Below are positions 58,752 to 64,000 of a stretch of 64,000 bases of DNA, in pieces. The stretch is taken from the NCBI RefSeq assembly GCF_037893015.1, contig NC_133658.1, positions 885,184,477 to 885,248,476 of the forward strand, read 5' to 3'. The stretch comes from Macrotis lagotis (lineage: Eukaryota; Chordata; Mammalia; Peramelemorphia; Peramelidae). Position numbers and translations under genes: made by a program. Every line of letters starts with the position of its first letter. Position 1 is the stretch's first letter. Under the pieces are notes generated by a model. That model saw only the letters and a program-made list of their open reading frames with translations. It did not search any database and was not told the DNA's origin.

Positions 58752-59390
58752 GAAAGAGAGAAAGAAAGAGAAAATGGCAGGCAGTCATGAGACTTGGGTT
58801 AACCAGGCCACATGGTGAGACCCATGGAGCTCCATGTGGTTTAAGGACAAGCCAGAGAAAGACTCATCCTTCTGGATGGGAGGCCAGAGGCAAGAGGAAC
58901 TTCCTATTATATACACTTCTGGGATGGGTTGGACAAAGGGTGGTGCTTGGGAGTAATCCTACACCTTGGAACCAGGTATCCCCCCGCCCCCCAGTGCCCC
59001 CAGTGGCAAACCATGTACTGGTCCTTCCTGTCCTTTGAACACACCATTTCCTGCCTGCCAGCATCCAGGCCAAAGTGGAAGGGAAAACAGCAACAAGATT
59101 CACAATTCTCTTCATCAGGATGACGATGATGATAGCTCATTTTCATGTCTAGGTTAGACCTAATGTATAGGGGTTGGGATAGGTGCTAAGCATTCCAAAT
59201 CGAAGATTCAGTTTGAACCTCAGAGTGATCCAGGATACTTGAAGAGATGTTCACTATCTTGTCTTCCAGTCAGAAAGTGTATTGTGTGTTGTCTGTCTGA
59301 TAATACTGATATCTACTCAGCTGAGTTATTCATTGCAACCATGCTCCCTTTCAATTCAATTTAAATCCAACCCAAGTAGCTATGAAATAC
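58336..59390. other. Intergenic with (CA)n
   Basis: A CA microsatellite at 58719-58745 with flanking CAGA units. Otherwise nothing recognised. Confidence 0.6.
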
Positions 59391-59399
59391 CCACAATAT

Positions 59400-59510
59400 A
59401 TTTATTCAACTCTTCTCATTTTACAGATGAGGAAATGGAGACTGTTAGAGGTTAAATAATTTGTCCGAGATTCCACAGCCAGCAAGCGGCAGACTTTGGA
59501 TAATGACATT
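59400..59510 (-). mobile_element. MIR-like SINE, antisense
   Basis: CTCATTTTACAGATGAGGAA, GGTTAAATAATTTGTCCGAG and CACAGCCAGCAAGCGGCAGA. Confidence 0.7.
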
Positions 59511-59569
59511 ATCCTTGGCTCCTGGAACTCCATGCCTCTCCTTGCTCATATTAATGGAATAAGTACACT

Positions 59570-59800
59570 GGGTTGGCTCAGGGATTAGAGTGCCAGGTCT
59601 GGAGTCAGGAGAATTTGAGTTCAAATCTGCCCTCAGACACTTATTAGCTGTGTGACACTGGAAAAGTCACTTGACTTCTGATTGCCTTAATCCACTGGAG
59701 AAGGAAATGGCAAACCACTCCAGTATCTTTGCCAAGAAAACTACATGGACAGTGTGGTCTGGTCATAAAGATTCAAACATGACTGAACAATAAAGTGCCC
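59570..59800 (+). mobile_element. MAR1-like SINE
   Basis: TCTGGAGTCAGGAGAATTTG, GTGTGACACTGGAAAAGTCA, GAGAAGGAAATGGCAAACCA and ATGACTGAACAATAAAG, in full MAR1 order. Confidence 0.88.
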
Positions 59801-59984
59801 CAGCACTGGGGTAGGCCCTGTGGATACAATGACCAAAGCATAATAGTTCCTGCCCTCAAAGAGTTTGGATTTTTCTGAAGAGAAACAACAAGTCTATGGA
59901 CAAAGAGGATTTGTGATAGTCTTGCTTTTGGAACTGGAAGATTTGGGTCATTATCCAGACTGTCATTTGCTGACTGTGGAACCC

Positions 59985-60385
59985 TGGCCAAGTTATTTAG
60001 CCTTTTTAGTCTGTTTCCTCATCTTTAATTGGACAAATTTGTAGGCGCTGAACTCTCAATCTATGATTCTAAACAAAGTATAGGATATACATCTTCTACC
60101 TCCAGGACCTGACTAAGAAAACCTCTGCAAGGACAAAGGCTATAGCAATGCAATGTCACAGAACACTGTTCAGTCCTCTAGCAAACTGAAAAACAAAAGC
60201 AAAGACTTATGAAAGAAAAAAACCCCAGCTGGAGGAAATGTGATGCAAATGGAAAGGAGTCCCAAGGACCTGGGTTTGAATCCATGATACCTTGAGCAGA
60301 TTCCTAAGCTCTTTGGGTCTGTTTCCCTATCTGTAAAATGAGAGTCTTAGATTAAATGACCTCTAAATAGATCCTAGAAGAACAG
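59985..60385 (+). mobile_element. Two MIR-like SINEs
   Basis: 59990-60080 (TGGCCAAGTTATTTAGCC, GTTTCCTCATC) and 60235-60380 (CCTGGGTTTGAATCC, GTTTCCCTATCTGTAAAATG). Confidence 0.6.
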
Positions 60386-60403
60386 GGGTATTTAAAAAAT
60401 CCC

Positions 60404-60720
60404 TGGGCAGCTAGATGGCACAGTGGATAGAGTACCCACCCTGGAGTCAGGAGGACCAGAGTTCAAATGTGACCTCAGACACTTAATAATTGCCTAGCTG
60501 TGTGATCACTCTTTTTTTTTTTTTTTTTTTTTTTTTAGGATTTTGAAAGGCAAATGGGGTTAAGGGCCCAAGGCCACACAGCTAGGTAATTATTAAGTGT
60601 CTGAGGTAGAATTTGAACTCAGGTATTCCTGACTCCAGGGCTGGTGCTCTATCCAGTGCGCCACCTAGCCACACCCTGTGTGATCACTCTTAACCCCCAT
60701 TATCTTAAATAGATTTTTTA
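60404..60720 (+). mobile_element. WSINE-like SINE split by a second SINE
   Basis: Outer copy GGGCAGCTAGATGGCACAGT, resuming after the inner SINE with TTAACCCCCATTATC. The inner antisense copy occupies about 60515-60674. Confidence 0.92.
60513..60675 (-). mobile_element. Inner WSINE-like SINE, antisense
   Basis: A T run of about 25, AGGATTTTGAAAGGCAAATG to GCGCCACCTAGCCACACC, flanked by CTGTGTGATCACTCTT copies. Confidence 0.93.
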
Positions 60721-61255
60721 AAAAAATCTCTTTCCTCACATTTACCTTTGCAATACCCACCAGATATTCCAGTTTTGTGCATTGTATTCAGCATGGAAAG
60801 ACAGATACATTCTAAACCACAGTGGAGACAGCTTTTCTTCCCCTTCCCCAGGGTTGTGGTAAGCCACTCTCTTGTATTCTGAGTGAACTTGGCCTTCAGG
60901 GAAAACAGAGACCTTTGAGCTTTGGGGATTCAGCCAGAAGGACTCAGATGGTGGAGAAATGAAGCACTCTCTTTTCCCACTGCTTTTGCAATTTGTCCTT
61001 CTATTGTCCCCTGGAGGCCCCAGGAAGCTGCTCTGCCTCACTGATTCCCCCACGCCCTGTCCAGAGAGATTCTGTACACCTGGCAGGCAGCCCTTCATGT
61101 TAGCAGATTCTGGCCATCTGTTGGGCCCAGCTCATTGATGACTTCTGGCCTGGATAGATAGAGAATGAACAATTTTGTTTGTTTGAATTATCAACTGGTT
61201 AAAATAATGGTGGTTGGAAGCTAGAGGACCCAATTGGGTGGTAATAGTGACCTGG
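60721..61255. other. Intergenic, nothing recognised
   Basis: A 118-codon minus-strand frame (60742-61098) has no recognisable domain; not called. Confidence 0.5.
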
Positions 61256-61257
61256 GG

Positions 61258-61572
61258 TAGCCAGGGGGCCAGTAGGGAGACCCCAGAGTCAGGAGACCCT
61301 GAGGTCACAGATGCCTTCAGACACTGACTAGCTGTGTGACCTTGGGCAAGTCACTTAACCTTAATTGCCTCCCATCCAGGGCCATCTCCAGTTATCCTGA
61401 TTCATCTAGGCACTGGCCCCAGGTGGCTCTTTAGGAGAAAGTGAGACTGGAGACTTAGCACAGCTCCTCTCCCCCCAGCCCATCCAATTCACCTGCTTGT
61501 CATAGTATCATCTCCCTAACTCCCTAATGTCATGATCTTCTTAAAGAAGAGGGACAAAAATCATCATTGGGC
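61258..61572 (+). mobile_element. Long-tailed tRNA-related SINE
   Basis: CCCCAGAGTCAGGAGACCCT, GTGTGACCTTGGGCAAGTCA and AGGCACTGGCCCCAGGTGGC to CTTAAAGAAGAGGGACAAAA. Confidence 0.87.
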
Positions 61573-62105
61573 AGAAGGGATGTTGGAGATGACCTACACC
61601 CATGCAAGGTGGTGTAATGGGAAGAGCATGGAACTTGGAATCAGGAAAAAAATGCTGCCTAGATATTCTTGAAAAAAGAGGATTCTAGTGTTTGGCTAAT
61701 CAAAGAAAAATAAAGTTAGGATAATAACAAGTATTTATTCACTTAAGCCCACAGATGGATCATGTACAAACATGGCCTCTTTGTGGGACATATATATACT
61801 ACAGTGGCATAGTCAGAGAGCAGGCTCTTCATAGGTGGCATCAGAAGGAGTTGTGTTTAGAGTCACATCCACCAAGGATAGGACTTCAGAAAAGGCCTCT
61901 CCTGCCTCCTGACTTTGGGTTTATCTATTATGCTACCCGAAGAGTGGGGGTAAGTCTCATCTAGATGGAAATTAAGGAGATTAACTCTCTTTAAGACAAG
62001 TCACATGCTGAATTACCATGGTGACACATGACCTTTCCACCCACTTTGTCTGGGATGTATAGGAATAAGACTACATTTTTAGAGGGGCGCCATTCATTGT
62101 TCACA
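61573..62105. other. Intergenic, nothing recognised
   Basis: No gene or repeat named. Confidence 0.5.
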
Positions 62106-62107
62106 CT

Positions 62108-62230
62108 CTCTAGCTGTATGATCATGGCTTAGTCTCTCTAAACCTCAGGTTTCCTCATCTGTAAGATGGGGATAATAACAGCCCCTCCCCCACAGGGCTG
62201 TTCTGAAGATGAAATGAGTTGTTAATAATA
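62108..62230 (+). mobile_element. MIR-like SINE
   Basis: CTAGCTGTATGATCATGGCT, CAGGTTTCCTCATCTGTAAG, GAAGATGAAATGAG. Confidence 0.7.
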
Positions 62231-62282
62231 ATAATAATAAATAACATTGTTGTAAGTATAATAATAACATTATTATTATTAC
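62224..62282 (+). repeat. (AAT)n/(ATT)n simple repeat
   Basis: AATAATAATAATAATAAATA, then a later ATTATTATT run. Confidence 0.85.
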
Positions 62283-62489
62283 TATACTCATGATAATATT
62301 ATAGGGGATAGAACTGAGCAATTTGTGCAAGTTCACACATATACACATACTCTCACACAGTATTACTAGGATTAGTTTCCAGAACTTCATACTTTGTATC
62401 TAAGGCTCTCTCTAATTAATCACCAACTTTCTTAATATGAGAAAGTGAACTTTCTTGGACATAATCACATCCTGACTTCAAAGAATTCC

Positions 62490-62600
62490 AGATAGCAAAG
62501 TGGATAGACCTTGGAGTCTGGAGGACTGGAGTTCTAATCCAGCCTCAGACACTTGACATTTAATGACTGACCTTGGGTGAGTCACTTAATTTTTTATATT
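62490..62600 (+). mobile_element. WSINE/MAR-like SINE
   Basis: GATAGCAAAGTGGATAGACC, CCAGCCTCAGACACTTGACA, CTTGGGTGAGTCACTTAA. Confidence 0.75.
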
Positions 62601-64000
62601 TCCCAGGACCCTCCCTGTTCCCTTCTTCCCCTTGCCCATTTCTTCAAGAGGTTTCCTATTGAATATGACAAGGACAAGGTGGGAAGAAACTACAACTGCT
62701 CTGCTACCTAAAGGGGAATAAGGAACAAATTGGAAATAACCACCAAGTCTAACTTGCTCTTGGATCAGAAAAACATCCAATTCAGCAAAGTCAAAGACAC
62801 AAACTTGAAAAAGACTCCCCTGTTCCATGTTGCTTTTTTTGGTCTCCTGGTTTCTGTCATTGACACTTCATTGTTCCGATTAAATGGAGAACTTCCAGCA
62901 CTGTGGTCGGAGCTGTCAGAACTGTTTCCTAAGTGAAGTTAAATAATAACCAGGCCTGGATGAGTTGAAGGCAGGAAGGTTGACACGGAGCCCCAGGATT
63001 ATTCAGATTGTCAATAGGGAGTCTTGGCTGAGACCATAGATCTGCTGCTGACATCTCTGGACCTCAAACTTCTCTCCTGTAAAATGGAGGACTGACCTGA
63101 TCCCTTAAGTAGGTTCCCTTCCAAATCTAAAATCCTATCATCCCATGTATACTCTAGGAAGGAAAATAAAGTTGGATGTGAAATTTCTCTCATGGGGTGC
63201 TTCAAAGTACATGCTGGTTACCCCATCATGAGTTTTACCCAGAAGAGCAGGCTTGGGAAAAGTCAGAAAAGAATTTTCAAGAATGATTTGCATTCAGTGT
63301 AAGGAAAAGTTCCAGCAATTAAATTTATGCAAAGTGGAAGAGGCTACTTGAGGGTTTGGAGGTAGGAGGTGTTAGTATAGCTTTTATTTCTCTGGAGGGC
63401 TTTTAGTAGCCTGGAAGATCCCTTCTGGACTGCTTTAGAGAGGATTCTTGTTCAAATATAGGTTGACCTAGGTGGTCTCTGATGTCCTGTCCAACTCTAA
63501 GATTTGGTGATCTCATATGAGTTGGGAGTGGGAAGTATGGCCTGCTTTTCATGTTCTCACTACAATTCCATCCCTACATGTCCCCTTGCCCAAGAAAAGG
63601 CATGGTACTAATGGGTTCAAGCCATATAATTCCCTTGCATTGGTCCTTTCCTTCTAAAATGAACCCTTATCCTCAGTTGAGAAATATATTTAATAGGATT
63701 TTAGAGCCCTAAGGCATCTCAGAGGTTTCGTCAGATAAAGGTCATTTTACAGATAAAGAAAAGGTGGCACCTGGAAGGCCCTCTGATCCAACTCCATCAC
63801 TTGGGGCAACTTTCCTTTCCTTACCTAGCAAAGCTGTTTGTCCCATCTGCCCTTGCTCAAAGCGGATCAGTCTCAGACAGTTTATAGTCACACTGGATTC
63901 TACCCCTGGCCAAAGGGAAATCCTCTCTTCTAGAAGGAAGTTGACCTCTTTATGAATGAGGCCAGTCTAATAAGGAGCAGGTTATCACACCAGGAGCAGC
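62601..64000. other. Intergenic to the window edge
   Basis: A possible MIR relic lies at 63005-63140 (CTCTGGACCTCAAACTTCTC, CTGTAAAATGGAGGACTGAC). No gene, CpG island or RERE-like exon is visible before the window ends. Confidence 0.5.

Noticed and set aside
60742-61098. 118-codon minus-strand frame
   Set aside because: No recognised domain or conserved motif; no splice or promoter context.

Overview
This is nuclear DNA from a marsupial, centred on one complete gene: the glycolytic enzyme alpha-enolase (ENO1), on the + strand. The marsupial call rests on the repeats. There are about thirty copies of a tRNA-related SINE with a CTAGGTGGC head, a CTGTGTGGCCTTGGGCAAG middle and a GCCTTGCAAAAACC tail, plus MAR1/MIR-like SINEs ending in GACATGACTGAA-type sequence and several generations of marsupial-type L1. 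The SINE/L1 subtypes suggest an Australian (possibly dasyurid) marsupial, but that is recollection, not a search.

Layout. 1-13.1 kb: upstream intergenic DNA with old SINEs, two antisense L1 fragments and a striking perfect double hairpin near 10.25 kb. 13.3-13.8 kb: a G-rich minisatellite. 13.84-15.3 kb: a CpG island with the ENO1 promoter (hypoxia-response cores, NRF1-like motifs, a CCAAT box, GC boxes) and noncoding exon 1. 17.35-29.99 kb: eleven coding exons and the 3' UTR. Every splice site is GT-AG, the coding exons total 1305 nt and the product is 434 residues, the standard vertebrate ENO1 length. All catalytic and metal-binding residues are intact.

30-64 kb: downstream intergenic DNA dominated by + strand L1 copies (30.9-38.0, 38.0-39.65, 39.85-42.8, 43.4-48.1 and 55.5-56.4 kb), heavily interrupted by SINEs. 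An L2-like block lies at about 50.8-53.3 kb. The remainder is single-copy or unrecognised sequence. I see no further protein-coding gene. In human the next gene in ENO1's direction is RERE, and no RERE promoter or exon is visible here.

The most interesting non-gene feature is a 1095-bp solo LTR (44525-45619) flanked by an exact 6-bp target duplication inside an L1 ORF2 remnant. Its first codon opens a 171-codon frame with a type II membrane-protein layout. The position and layout recall the U3-encoded superantigen gene of mouse mammary tumour virus-type betaretroviruses, although the frame is only about half as long. Other points are two composite retrotransposon insertions, each inside one target-site duplication, and a pair of short hairpins with a compensatory base change.
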